From contig NZ_CP019082.1 in NCBI RefSeq assembly GCF_001956985.1, forward strand, positions 4,774,001 through 4,838,000: DNA of 64,000 nucleotides, given 5' to 3'. A program made the position numbers and the translations under genes. A model generated the notes under the pieces. It saw nothing but the letters and a program-made list of their open reading frames with translations, was not told the DNA's origin and ran no database searches. Source of the stretch: Paludisphaera borealis (lineage in GTDB: Bacteria > Planctomycetota > Planctomycetia > Isosphaerales > Isosphaeraceae). Of this stretch, positions 9,476 to 19,515 are shown in pieces; position 1 is the first letter of the stretch, and the number at the start of each line of letters is the position of its first letter.

Positions 9476-10306
9476 ATGGAGCCCTCCCGCTCCGACCGAC
9501 CTGCCGCCGATCTCGAGCTTTCCGACGACGACGCGCGGGCCGTCCAGCGGGTCGTGCAGCGGCTCGGCCGCGCGCGAAGGGTGCTGGCGGTGACGGGCGC
9601 GGGGATGTCGGCCGATTCGGGACTGCCGACGTACCGAGGGGCGGACGGGCTCTACAGCGCCGATCGGACCACCAGCCACGGCCACTCGATCGAGGCGGCC
9701 CTCTCCGGCTCGATGCTCGCCGCCAGGCCCGAGGTCGCGTGGCATCACCTGCTGGAGATCGAGCGGGCGAGCCGGGGTGCCGAGCCGAATCGCGGGCACC
9801 GGGTCCTCGCCGAGATGGAGGGGTACTTCGACGCGGTCTGGGTGCTGACCCAGAACGTCGACGGCCTGCACCAGGCCGCCGGCTCGCGCCATGTGATCGA
9901 TGTCCACGGCGACCTTCACGAGCTGCGGTGTACGCGGTGCCGGTTCCACGAGCGGGTGGCCGACTACTCCGGTCTGGGGCTGCCGCCCCTTTGCCCCGAC
10001 TGCGGGGGCGTGCTTCGGCCCGACGTCGTCCTCTTCGGCGAGCATCTGCCCGAGGCCAAGCTGCGGCGGCTGGAAGCCGAGACGGCCCGGGGGTTCGACG
10101 TGGTCTTCAGCATCGGGACCAGCAGCGTCTTCGACTACATCGTCGCCCCGCTGCGGACGGCCCAGGCCGCCGGCAAGACCACGGTCGAGATCAACCCCGA
10201 CGTCACCGCCGCGTCGGGCCTGGTCGACGTCAAGATCCACGCCCGGGCGGCCGTCGCCCTCGACCGGATCTGGGAAGGCTACCTCGCCTGGTGGCCCTGG
10301 AAGTGA
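9476..10306 (+). CDS. Sir2-family NAD-dependent protein deacylase (sirtuin)
   Basis: 276 aa. Conserved sirtuin elements are in order: the NAD-binding loop GAGMSADSG (41-49) and PTYRGADGLY, TQNVDGLH, the catalytic His144 within DVHGDLHEL, a four-Cys zinc site (CTRCRFH and CPDCGG), LRPDVVLFGEHLP, and the SIGTSSVFDY stretch that contacts NAD. The family removes acyl groups from lysines using NAD, giving nicotinamide and O-acyl-ADP-ribose, in the cytoplasm. The Tyr/Arg pair typical of bacterial desuccinylases is not obvious around residues 58-85, so the acyl preference is unclear. It is convergent with the moxR gene, 54 bp apart, so it is not in an operon with it. Confidence 0.93.
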   Translation: MEPSRSDRPAADLELSDDDARAVQRVVQRLGRARRVLAVTGAGMSADSGLPTYRGADGLYSADRTTSHGHSIEAALSGSMLAARPEVAWHHLLEIERASRGAEPNRGHRVLAEMEGYFDAVWVLTQNVDGLHQAAGSRHVIDVHGDLHELRCTRCRFHERVADYSGLGLPPLCPDCGGVLRPDVVLFGEHLPEAKLRRLEAETARGFDVVFSIGTSSVFDYIVAPLRTAQAAGKTTVEINPDVTAASGLVDVKIHARAAVALDRIWEGYLAWWPWK

Positions 10307-10360
10307 ACGCGCGCCGCACGGCTCGGGGCCGTGTTTGGAGGGCGCGGAATATGCTCGGCA

Positions 10361-11371
10361 TCAAGGTACGGGGATGTGGTCAAGTATGCGTATGAGGACG
10401 TCGTCGACCGACAGGCCCTCGGCGTCGGCCTCGTAGCTGATCATGATCCGGTGGCGGAGGACGTCGCGGGCGAGCGACTTGACGTCGTGCGGCGTCACGT
10501 AGTCGCGGCGGGCGAGAAGGGCGTGCGCGCGGGCCGCGCGGATCAGGGCGATGGTCGCCCGGGGGCTCGCGCCCAGCTCGATCAGCGGGGCGAGGCCGAG
10601 GCCGTACGCCTCGGGATCGCGGGTCGCCCGCACGAGGTCGACCACGTATTCCTTGATCGCCGGCGCCGTCTGGACCGAGGCCGCCAGCCGACGGAACCGG
10701 AGCACGTCGTCGGGGGTGAACAGAGGGGGCTCGTCGCTCGGCCACGACTCGGCGAGCGACGTCTCGGCCACGCTCGGCAGGTCGAGCATCGCCAGCTCGG
10801 CGTCCCGTGCCGGGTAATCAACAAGCACTTTCATGAGAAAGCGATCGAGCTGAGCCTCGGGCAGGGGGTAGGTCCCCTCGTGCTCGATCGGGTTCTGGGT
10901 GGCGAGGACCCAGAAGGTCTCGGGCAGGATGATCGTCTCGTCGCCGACAGTGATCTGCCCCTCCTGCATGGCTTCCAGGAGCGCGCTCTGGACCTTCGCA
11001 GGCGCACGGTTGATCTCGTCGGCCAGCAGGACGCTGGTGACGACCGGGCCGGGGCGGACGTCGAACTCGCCGGTCGCCGGCCGATAGATCTGGGTGCCCG
11101 TCAGGTCGGCCGGCAACAGGTCGGGCGTGAACTGGATCCGCCGGAACGGCAGGTCGAGCGCCCGCGCCAGCGCCCGGACGGCCCGGGTCTTGGCCAGGCC
11201 CGGAACGCCCTCGACCAGTACGTGCCCGCCGGCCAGGAGCGCGACGATCAGCTTTTCGAGCAGCGGCCGTTGGCCGACGACCACGCTCTCAAGCCGATCA
11301 ATCAGCGCGCTGAGCCCCTCGTGGGCCTCTTCAAACAGATCATCCCAAGCTACGGTTTCTTGGCTGGACAT
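10361..11371 (-). CDS. MoxR-family AAA+ ATPase
   Basis: 336 aa. The AAA+ core shows Walker A GVPGLAKT (55-62), Walker B VLLADEINRAP (around 115-124), sensor 1 (WVLATQNPIEHEGTYPLP) and the arginine-finger helix LDRFLMKVLVDYP, followed by the C-terminal lid. MoxR ATPases are chaperone-like remodelers, often working with von Willebrand factor A proteins in cofactor insertion or complex assembly. The usual partners (DUF58, vWA, transglutaminase-like genes) are absent; instead the upstream gene on the same strand, 63 bp away, is an FHA protein, so the two probably form an operon. Confidence 0.93.
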   Translation of the reverse strand: MSSQETVAWDDLFEEAHEGLSALIDRLESVVVGQRPLLEKLIVALLAGGHVLVEGVPGLAKTRAVRALARALDLPFRRIQFTPDLLPADLTGTQIYRPATGEFDVRPGPVVTSVLLADEINRAPAKVQSALLEAMQEGQITVGDETIILPETFWVLATQNPIEHEGTYPLPEAQLDRFLMKVLVDYPARDAELAMLDLPSVAETSLAESWPSDEPPLFTPDDVLRFRRLAASVQTAPAIKEYVVDLVRATRDPEAYGLGLAPLIELGASPRATIALIRAARAHALLARRDYVTPHDVKSLARDVLRHRIMISYEADAEGLSVDDVLIRILDHIPVP

Positions 11372-11434
11372 ACGGAGACGAATACGACCCGGGGACCAAT
11401 CGAGGACGAAACGGGACGCGGACGCGGATCTCGA

Positions 11435-12358
11435 TTATTTTGAAGCCCTTCGCTTCTCCATCAGCTTCCGCAAGATCTCGCTGGCGGCGTCGCTGGTGTC
11501 CTTGAATTGCTGGTTGGCCCCTGCCACCGGCTTTCCGCCCGGCTGAGTTTGCTGCTTCTGGGCCTTCTTGGCGACGTAGAACGGGTTCGACTCGTCGACG
11601 AACTCCTCCTCGGCCGCAGCCTCTTCCTCATCTTCCTCGTCCTCATTCTCTTCGTCGAGGTTTTCTTCTTCCTCTTCTTCCTCCTCCTCTTCCGCTTCTT
11701 CTTCCTCCTGTCGCTCATACTCGTCGTCGCTGGCGACGGAAGGGGGCTTCGCCGGGGTGCTGGGCGTGGCGGCGACGGGGGCGGCGGCGGGCTCGGCGGC
11801 GTCTTTGAAGGCGGTGATGGTGATCGTGTCACCGCCGTAGACGCTCGTCGGCTGGTCGGGCGAGGTACCCGTCCCCTCGCCGAACAGCCACGAATCGATC
11901 TCGTCGTTCGAGACGTCTTCCGGCGCCGCCTTGCCCTTGGCCTGCGGCGCGAGGGCGGGCGCCACGGGGGGCGAAGGCGCCGCGGGCTTGGCGGCCGGGC
12001 TCGGAGCGCTGGCCGCAGCCGGGGCGGGCTTGGCCGGGGCGGCCGCCACGGCCGCGGGGGATCTCTGAATCGAGACGGCGAAGGTCAGCGGTCCGACCTG
12101 CACAAGGTCGCGGTCCTTGAGCTGACACGTCTCGGTGGTCAGCGCCTTGCCGTTGACGAGCGTGCCGTTGCGGCTGCCGAGGTCGCCGACCGTGACGACG
12201 TCGCCGTTGATCGTGAATTCGGCATGTTCACGACTGACCTGCTCGCTGTTGGGCCGGAGATGGCAGGTCTCGCCGCGGCCGATCTTGAATTTCGGGCCTA
12301 CGAGGGGGATCACTTTCCCCTCGGGCTTGCCCCGGACGACGATGAGCTGAACCTTCAT
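11435..12358 (-). CDS. FHA domain protein with long acidic tract
   Basis: 307 aa starting at MKVQLIVV; an upstream in-frame extension to 12415 is not supported. The FHA domain covers about residues 20-95 with the phosphothreonine-binding set Arg28 (KIGRGE), Ser42/Arg43 and His45 (VSREHAEF) and Asn65 (GSRNGTLVNG). A Pro/Ala-rich linker follows, then a Glu-run at roughly 205-255 that is almost purely acidic, then a short lysine-rich end (LRKLMEKRRASK). By family it binds a Thr-phosphorylated partner, pointing to a Ser/Thr kinase pathway encoded elsewhere. It precedes moxR in the same direction. The acidic tract could bind a basic partner or ribosomal/DNA-binding protein, but that is a guess. 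Confidence 0.88.
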   Translation of the reverse strand: MKVQLIVVRGKPEGKVIPLVGPKFKIGRGETCHLRPNSEQVSREHAEFTINGDVVTVGDLGSRNGTLVNGKALTTETCQLKDRDLVQVGPLTFAVSIQRSPAAVAAAPAKPAPAAASAPSPAAKPAAPSPPVAPALAPQAKGKAAPEDVSNDEIDSWLFGEGTGTSPDQPTSVYGGDTITITAFKDAAEPAAAPVAATPSTPAKPPSVASDDEYERQEEEEAEEEEEEEEEENLDEENEDEEDEEEAAAEEEFVDESNPFYVAKKAQKQQTQPGGKPVAGANQQFKDTSDAASEILRKLMEKRRASK

Positions 12359-12844
12359 GGAAACCGTCCCGACCTTCTCGGTCAACAACGATGGGAGCCA
12401 GCGTTCACGCACCACGGTCGAAAACAGCCAATACCGAGAGATTATGACCGAATCCGCAATTGAAAAGAATGCGCGAGCTGGATTCAGCCGGCGATTTCTT
12501 CTCGAAAGCCACGTTCGGCGCCTCCCCGCTGCCCGAAATCACCAATCCGCCTCGATCGCGATCGACCAAGCCGGAAGTCATTGCCTGGTATATCGGCTGT
12601 CGATGGGCCCCGCCCTTCGCCCGGGCCCGCACGTCGCATCGATTTCTAGAAGTCGTCGAGTCGCAAAGGATGTGAGGAGGACCCCTTTCGAGAACGCCCA
12701 TAGGCCGTTTGTCGACATGAGTCTCGGTTCATTGTAACGCATTCTTTCGGAAGTCCAAGAGCCCACGTCGCCTCGTTTTGGCCGGATTTGCCGAACGCGC
12801 GGATTTCGCGGAAGGGCTCGGTCTGTCCGCCGCCGTCACCGCCG

Positions 12845-13112
12845 ATTGGGTCCGTTCGCGCGGTTTTCGATGCTCCGCGACCCTCCGCCGACCCGTCTTC
12901 GCCCGATCCAGGACGTTCCCCGAAATTGGGTCCGTTCGCGCGCCCGAATCGCCGTATGGGTGGGTTAAATCTTTGATTGTCAAAGACTTTACGCTCATTC
13001 AGCGATTGGCTTCGATCGCGCGGAATCACGTCGATTTCCACTCCCTCCCTCGGTCCTGATCGGTTGCCCGCCGACCATTTCCGTCGCCCGGCGGATTGGC
13101 TTTGTTCGCGCG
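12845..13112. repeat. four regularly spaced 18-bp boxes (ATTGGGTCCGTTCGCGCG)
   Basis: The box ATTGGGTCCGTTCGCGCG occurs exactly at 12845-12862 and 12925-12942 and in degenerate form at 13005-13022 (ATTGGCTTCGATCGCGCG) and 13095-13112 (ATTGGCTTTGTTCGCGCG). Start-to-start spacing is 80, 80 and 90 bp while the spacers between boxes do not resemble one another. On the minus strand the box reads CGCGCGAACGGACCCAAT, which produces spurious peptides containing RTDPI. No Cas gene is nearby and the boxes are too short and degenerate for CRISPR. Confidence 0.65.
12970..12986. promoter_or_regulatory. perfect 7-bp-arm palindrome
   Basis: TCTTTGA-TTG-TCAAAGA is a perfect inverted repeat with a 3-bp centre. 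It lies in an AT-richer patch between two of the spaced boxes and far from any start codon (about 610 bp upstream of the FHA start). It may be an operator or a small hairpin, but no adjacent T-tract marks it as a terminator. Confidence 0.3.
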
Positions 13113-13225
13113 GGTTTTGGCGATCTCGTCGCGGTTCTGGATCGGGGCGGGCCGCCGGGCGCACCGGTCGGCTTCCTCTAACTTACTACCAACCGTGCAA
13201 TAGCGACGGGGTTTTTCGAGATTCG

Positions 13226-14029
13226 TCAGGCCGAGGTCGGCGTGGTGGATTCGAGCTGGGCGATCAGGTTCCGGCGGTCGTTGAGCGAAGGCAACGGACG
13301 GGGAGGCCGTGGGGGGATCTGGTCGTGGGTCGCGCCGTCGAGTTCGCGGCCGGTGCGGTTCTTGCGGACGCCTCCCCATTGCTTGAAGAAGAAGGCGACG
13401 TCGGCGGCCCGGCACTGGTCGCGGATCGAACGGACCCAATCGGGGTCGAGCGGCCGGGCGCCGTGGCCGCTCTCGCCGCCGACGATCACCCAGGAGATCC
13501 CTTCGAGGTCCAGGCGGCCGAGGTCTTCGAGCAGCGGTTCGACGGACAGGAAGCGGACCGCCGCCGGCGCGTCCTGGAGGTGTCGAATCCGGCTCGCGCC
13601 GTGGCGGTGGTTCTCGACGCTGACGCCCCACCAGATGTGCGGCAGTCGCGCCGCGTCTCGAAGTTTCGTCGTCAACAGGGTTTGCAGCCGTTCCGACCTT
13701 TTGGTCAAGACCTGGTAGGTGTGCCAGTCGGCCAGCCGCATCACGCGGACTACGGCCTCGATCGACGCGTCGTCGAGGGCTTCGTGGAACAGGTCGCTCA
13801 TCGAGTTGACGAAGACCGACCGGGGCCGGGGCCAGCGGAGCGGATCGGCCAGCTTCTCCGGGACGGTCCGGAGGTCGAACCCGCGCTCGTACGGGTGGCC
13901 CGGCACGCCTCGAAACCGCTCGGCGAAGGTCTCGGCGTAGCAATGCGCGCAGCCGGGGCTGATCTTGGTACAACCCCGGATCGGGTTCCAGGTCGCGTCG
14001 GTCCATTCGATTTTCGAATGCTCACTCAT
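13226..14029 (-). CDS. DUF5131 (phage Gp37/Gp68) family protein with three-Cys motif
   Basis: 267 aa. The N-terminal signature IEWTDATWNPIRGC followed by TKISPGCAHCYAE places cysteines 20, 27 and 30 in a C-x6-C-x2-C arrangement like the iron-sulfur site of radical-SAM-related enzymes. Further family motifs are VFVNSMSDLFHE, DWHTYQVLTKR, PHIWWGVSVEN, SVEPLLEDL, WVIVGGESG and FFKQWGG. The family was named from mycobacteriophage Gp37/Gp68; members are often in phage or mobile contexts and frequently lie next to a three-Cys-motif partner gene (TcmP). No such partner is visible in this window. The biochemical reaction is unknown. Confidence 0.92.
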   Translation of the reverse strand: MSEHSKIEWTDATWNPIRGCTKISPGCAHCYAETFAERFRGVPGHPYERGFDLRTVPEKLADPLRWPRPRSVFVNSMSDLFHEALDDASIEAVVRVMRLADWHTYQVLTKRSERLQTLLTTKLRDAARLPHIWWGVSVENHRHGASRIRHLQDAPAAVRFLSVEPLLEDLGRLDLEGISWVIVGGESGHGARPLDPDWVRSIRDQCRAADVAFFFKQWGGVRKNRTGRELDGATHDQIPPRPPRPLPSLNDRRNLIAQLESTTPTSA

Positions 14030-14126
14030 CGTCGTGTCGTGCCCTCCGCCCGATTCTGTAGGCGGTCCGCAGCCCCGGTCCGTCCCCGAGAATCGGTCGC
14101 TCGGCGTGGGCCGGGTCCGGATACGA

Positions 14127-14202
14127 ACGAGCCCGAAGCGTCAGCGAGTGGAATTCCGATTCGGCCGTTGGAACCAGTCACTCGCTGGCGCTTCGGGCTC
14201 GT
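14127..14202. repeat. inverted pair of the 24-bp GCCCGAAGCG repeat
   Basis: Left arm 14127-14150 (ACGAGCCCGAAGCGTCAGCGAGTG, written here in two halves: ACGAGCCCGAAG and CGTCAGCGAGTG) and right arm 14179-14202 are reverse complements with one mismatch, separated by 28 bp. The loop carries GATTCGGCCGTTGGAACCA, also found in the copy near 25010-25030. The pair sits between the diverging DUF5131 and hybrid kinase genes; the other 300 bp of that gap hold no gene. Confidence 0.85.
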
Positions 14203-14391
14203 AATTTCCAGATGGAGCTTCCCCGATTTTAACAGATCATCCGGATCGTTTCGGGTTTTCAGCGTCCGAGGGCGGAATCGGGGTTCGGGGTGGTCTCCGC
14301 GATCGGATGCGTTAGAGTCTGTAGACTGACGTTCGCGCTGATCGACGGGCGAAGTCCGGCCCGCGATCGAGATGGCACGAGACCAAAGACA

Positions 14392-16554
<2,163 letters not shown>

Positions 16555-16732
16555 TTCTCGGCGTCGTTCGGCGAACGTCGTCCGAGATCGAACGCGGAAG
16601 GCTGTCCACGGAGATCGGAAATGATACAGTAAGAGAGGTTCGACGGGGCGTGCCGAGCCGCGCTGGTGCGCCAGGCCGCGTGCATGCGTTCCGGGAGTCG
16701 ATTGGCGAGAATTCTGGAGGGCTCGGTCGGTC

Positions 16733-17257
16733 ATGGCCAAGAACAAGCATTGCCTGCTGATCGTGGACGATGAGCCCAACGTCTGCGACTCGGTGCACGA
16801 CCTGCTGCGACGGGAGTTCCACGTCCTCAAGGCGCACAGCGCCGAGGAGGGCTACCAACTGATGCAGCAGGAAGAGGTCCACATCGTGATGTCGGACCAG
16901 CGGATGCCGCAGATCACGGGCGTCGAGTTGCTCTGCCGGCTCAAGTCGCGTTATCCGCAGGCGGTCCGGATGCTCTTCACCGGGTTCGCGGATCTGGAGT
17001 CGGTGATTGCGGCGATCAACCAGGGGCATGTGTTCCAGTTCATCCGCAAGCCCTGGCAGCCCGAGGAATTGCTGGCCGCGGTGCGGCAAGCCGCTCTCGA
17101 GTACGACCGGCTCGAACTCGTCGCCCGCGAGCGGGAAGTGCTGCTGGGGGAGATCGAGGGCCTCAAGAACCGGGTGACCAGCCTGGAGTCGGAGGTCCAT
17201 CGGCTGCGGGCCGACGACCACGCCGATCCCGTCGCCCCGAGTTCTCCCGTCTTATGA
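16733..17257 (+). CDS. response regulator receiver with C-terminal coiled coil
   Basis: 174 aa. The receiver domain (residues 6-122) has the acidic pair Asp12/Asp13 (IVDDEPN), phospho-acceptor Asp55 (MSDQRMP), Thr in LFTGFAD and Lys in RKPWQPEE. The SDQRMP and KPWQ signatures match RpfG-like receivers, but no HD-GYP domain follows; instead residues about 125-165 form a heptad-like helix (LVAREREVLLGEIEGLKNRV). It could act by dimerisation or by docking on a partner. The stop overlaps an ATG at 17254 that is in frame with the next receiver-kinase. Confidence 0.92.
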   Translation: MAKNKHCLLIVDDEPNVCDSVHDLLRREFHVLKAHSAEEGYQLMQQEEVHIVMSDQRMPQITGVELLCRLKSRYPQAVRMLFTGFADLESVIAAINQGHVFQFIRKPWQPEELLAAVRQAALEYDRLELVAREREVLLGEIEGLKNRVTSLESEVHRLRADDHADPVAPSSPVL

Positions 17258-17418
17258 ACGCGGCCGCAACGACGTCCCGACCCTTCGATTCGATCAGCGA
17301 CCACGAACCGGTGTTGGAACTGTATGATGGACGGAATCTTACGGCCCGAGGCGAGAGCCAAAAGGACCCACGCGACGGACGACTCGCACGCGTCCCGACC
17401 GAGGGTGGAGCGAACCGG

Positions 17419-18675
17419 ATGAAGCGGCGGCATACCCTCTTGATCGTCGACGACGAAGTGGATGTGCTGGAGAGCCTGCGGCACCAGTTCCACCGCGCGT
17501 ACCGGGTGCTTACCGCCACCACCGGGAAAGCCGCGATCGAGCTGCTGCACGAGAACGAGGTCCACCTGATCCTCTCGGACCAGCGGATGCCCGGGATGTC
17601 GGGGGACGTCTTCCTCAGCCAGGCCCGGCAGATCCAGCCCGACGCCATCCGCATGCTCTTCACCGGCTACGCCGACATCCAGGCGGTGATCAACGCCGTC
17701 AACGAAGGCCACATCTTCCGGTACATCCTCAAGCCCTGGGACACCAACGAACTCGAAGGGATCATCCGCGAGGCCGCCGAGAAGCACAACCTGCTCGCCG
17801 ATCGCAAGGAGCTGATCGCCGAGCTTCAGGAGGCCAACGCCCGACTCACCCATGCCAACGAAGAGCTGGCCCGCGCCGGGCAGTTGAAGACGGCGTTCAT
17901 CGAGGTCGCCAGTCATGAATTCAACACGCCCATCACGCTGGTGCTGGGCCTGACCGAACTTCTGCGACTGTCGCAGGCCAACCGCCCCGACGAGGAATGC
18001 GAGATCCTCCGCCAGATCACCGCCAGCGGGCGGCAGCTCTCGCGGCTGGTGACGAGCATGCTGACCCTGCTTCGGGCCGAAGACTTCCGGCGGACCCTCC
18101 AGCGCCGGCCAGTCGAGCTGGCCGCCCTGATTCAGGGAGTTCTCGATCAGGTGCGGCCGTTCATTCACGCGCGGCATCTTCAGATGGACATCGATCTGGC
18201 CCCGAACCTCGGCTCGTTCGAGATCGACCCCGACAAGATCAACGCGGTGCTGGTCAACCTGATGACCAACGCCATCAAGTTCACGCCCGACCGCGGCCTG
18301 ATCACGCTCCGGGCCCGACTCGGCGATCAGGACGAGGCCGTCGTCGAGATCGAGGACCGCGGCGTCGGCCTTGAGCCCGGCGCTCTCGAACACCTGTTCC
18401 AGCCGTTTTTCACTCAGTTCGACCCCAGCCGCCACTCTTCGGGCGACTTCGGGTTTCAAAAGCGAGGGCTCGGTCTGGGCCTGCCCATCGCCAAGCAATT
18501 CGTCGAGATGCACGGCGGACGCGTGTCGGCCGAGAGCCTGGAAGGGGGAGGGACCCGGCTGACCGTCCACCTCCCCCGGGTCGCGGCCGCCGACCGCCCT
18601 GAGCCGCCGCCGCCGCCGGCCGGTACGCCTCGGCCCGAGGCCGAGACGCGCCAGGAGCCCTCGACGCACCCCTGA
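17419..18675 (+). CDS. receiver-histidine kinase (REC-HisKA-HATPase)
   Basis: 418 aa from the ATG at 17419, chosen because GGAG lies eight bases upstream and the receiver begins at once; an alternative start at 17254 overlaps the previous stop in ATGA but adds a low-similarity leader. Receiver with Asp11/12 and phospho-acceptor Asp54 (LSDQRMPGMSGD), very like the preceding receiver in KPWD and FTGYAD motifs. A short coiled coil (KELIAELQEANARLTHANEEL) links to HisKA with His166 (VASHEFNTPITLVLG) and HATPase (NLMTNAIKFTPD, GLGLGLPIAKQFVEMHGG). No transmembrane segment, so a cytoplasmic relay. It ends in a Pro/Glu-rich tail. Confidence 0.92.
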   Translation: MKRRHTLLIVDDEVDVLESLRHQFHRAYRVLTATTGKAAIELLHENEVHLILSDQRMPGMSGDVFLSQARQIQPDAIRMLFTGYADIQAVINAVNEGHIFRYILKPWDTNELEGIIREAAEKHNLLADRKELIAELQEANARLTHANEELARAGQLKTAFIEVASHEFNTPITLVLGLTELLRLSQANRPDEECEILRQITASGRQLSRLVTSMLTLLRAEDFRRTLQRRPVELAALIQGVLDQVRPFIHARHLQMDIDLAPNLGSFEIDPDKINAVLVNLMTNAIKFTPDRGLITLRARLGDQDEAVVEIEDRGVGLEPGALEHLFQPFFTQFDPSRHSSGDFGFQKRGLGLGLPIAKQFVEMHGGRVSAESLEGGGTRLTVHLPRVAAADRPEPPPPPAGTPRPEAETRQEPSTHP

Positions 18676-18744
18676 GGCCGGACCCGCCCGGGCACGCGAA
18701 CACGAACATATCCTGGCTTGATTATGGTTTTCCGTGAGAACGAG

Positions 18745-19503
18745 ATGCCCACAGCGCTCATCGTCGAAGACGAACCCGAAGCCAACAAGCTCCTGGGAAT
18801 GCTGCTCAAGCTCCGAGGCTATCGGTCGACCGCCGCCTTGAACGGCGGCGATGCGCTGCGGTATCTCAAGGATCACGCGCCCGACATCGTCTTCCTCGAT
18901 CTGATGCTGCCCGACGTCAACGGCTACGAGATCTGCCGCATGCTCAAGTCGTCGCGCACCGCCTGCCTGATCCCGCTGGTGATCGTCACGGCCCGGCTCG
19001 CCCCCGAGAACCGGATCGAGAGCTTCCGCGCCGGCGCCGACGACTTCGTCTCTAAGCCGTACACGCCCGACCAGATCTTCCAGGCCCTCCAGCACGCCGA
19101 GGACTTTCGGGGGCGGGCGGGCTGCGAGGTGATCGAGGATTCGGCCCCGCTGACCGAGCCCGACGACGACGAGACCCTCCGCAAGCTGGCGCAGCTTCAC
19201 AACCTGATCCTCGGCCGCACCCCGCTGGGCGACGAGTCGGTCGAGCGCGTGAACCGGGCGATCGAGGGCGTTCGCGGTGCGATCAGCCGATGGACGGCGG
19301 CCCATCCGGGCTGCGACGCGTCGTTGCTGCGGTACGAGCTGACGCCCGAGCAACTGGTCGTGGCCTTCCAGGGACGGCTCGACTGGCTCGACGGGCCCGC
19401 CGGCGCGGCGGGCGACGCGATGGACGCGGCTCTCCACGGCTTTGACGAGGTCGCCGTCGACCGCGACCGGCCCTGTCTGACCTTGATCAAGAAGTGGGCG
19501 TAG
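18745..19503 (+). CDS. response regulator with degenerate RsbW-like C-terminal domain
   Basis: 252 aa from MPTALIVEDE; ATG 18724 and TTG 18718 are possible earlier starts and no ribosome site decides between them. Receiver domain (1-120) with Glu8-Asp9, phospho-acceptor Asp52 (FLDLMLPDVNGYE), Thr in IVTAR and Lys in SKPYTPDQ. The C-terminal half (about 150-252: VERVNRAIEGVRGAISRW, ELTPEQLVVAF, ending RPCLTLIKKWA) has the outline of a GHKL anti-sigma/RsbW domain, but the N-box Glu/Asn and the glycine box are not visible, so kinase activity is doubtful. That resemblance is my inference. It runs into the next two genes with 12-bp and overlapping junctions. Confidence 0.88.
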   Translation: MPTALIVEDEPEANKLLGMLLKLRGYRSTAALNGGDALRYLKDHAPDIVFLDLMLPDVNGYEICRMLKSSRTACLIPLVIVTARLAPENRIESFRAGADDFVSKPYTPDQIFQALQHAEDFRGRAGCEVIEDSAPLTEPDDDETLRKLAQLHNLILGRTPLGDESVERVNRAIEGVRGAISRWTAAHPGCDASLLRYELTPEQLVVAFQGRLDWLDGPAGAAGDAMDAALHGFDEVAVDRDRPCLTLIKKWA

Positions 19504-19515
19504 GCAGGGCCCGAC

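Larger units (their letters stand above)
12359..13225. other. 867-bp intergenic region without a credible gene
   Basis: Open frames here on both strands are Arg/Ser-rich and arise from repeats and base composition; none has a ribosome binding site and family-like sequence together. The region lies between the 5' end of the FHA gene and the 3' end of the DUF5131 gene, both on the minus strand, so promoters for FHA-moxR should lie near 12359-12500, where composition becomes AT-richer (around 12430-12480). It holds the spaced 18-bp boxes described separately and a small palindrome. Confidence 0.6.

Noticed and set aside
12845-13112. CRISPR array
   Set aside because: Boxes are 18 bp, degenerate, only four, and spaced with 62-72-bp spacers; no cas genes nearby.
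12646-13164. 172-codon minus-strand frame in the intergenic region
   Set aside because: It is made of the spaced 18-bp boxes and low-complexity Arg/Ser/Gly sequence.
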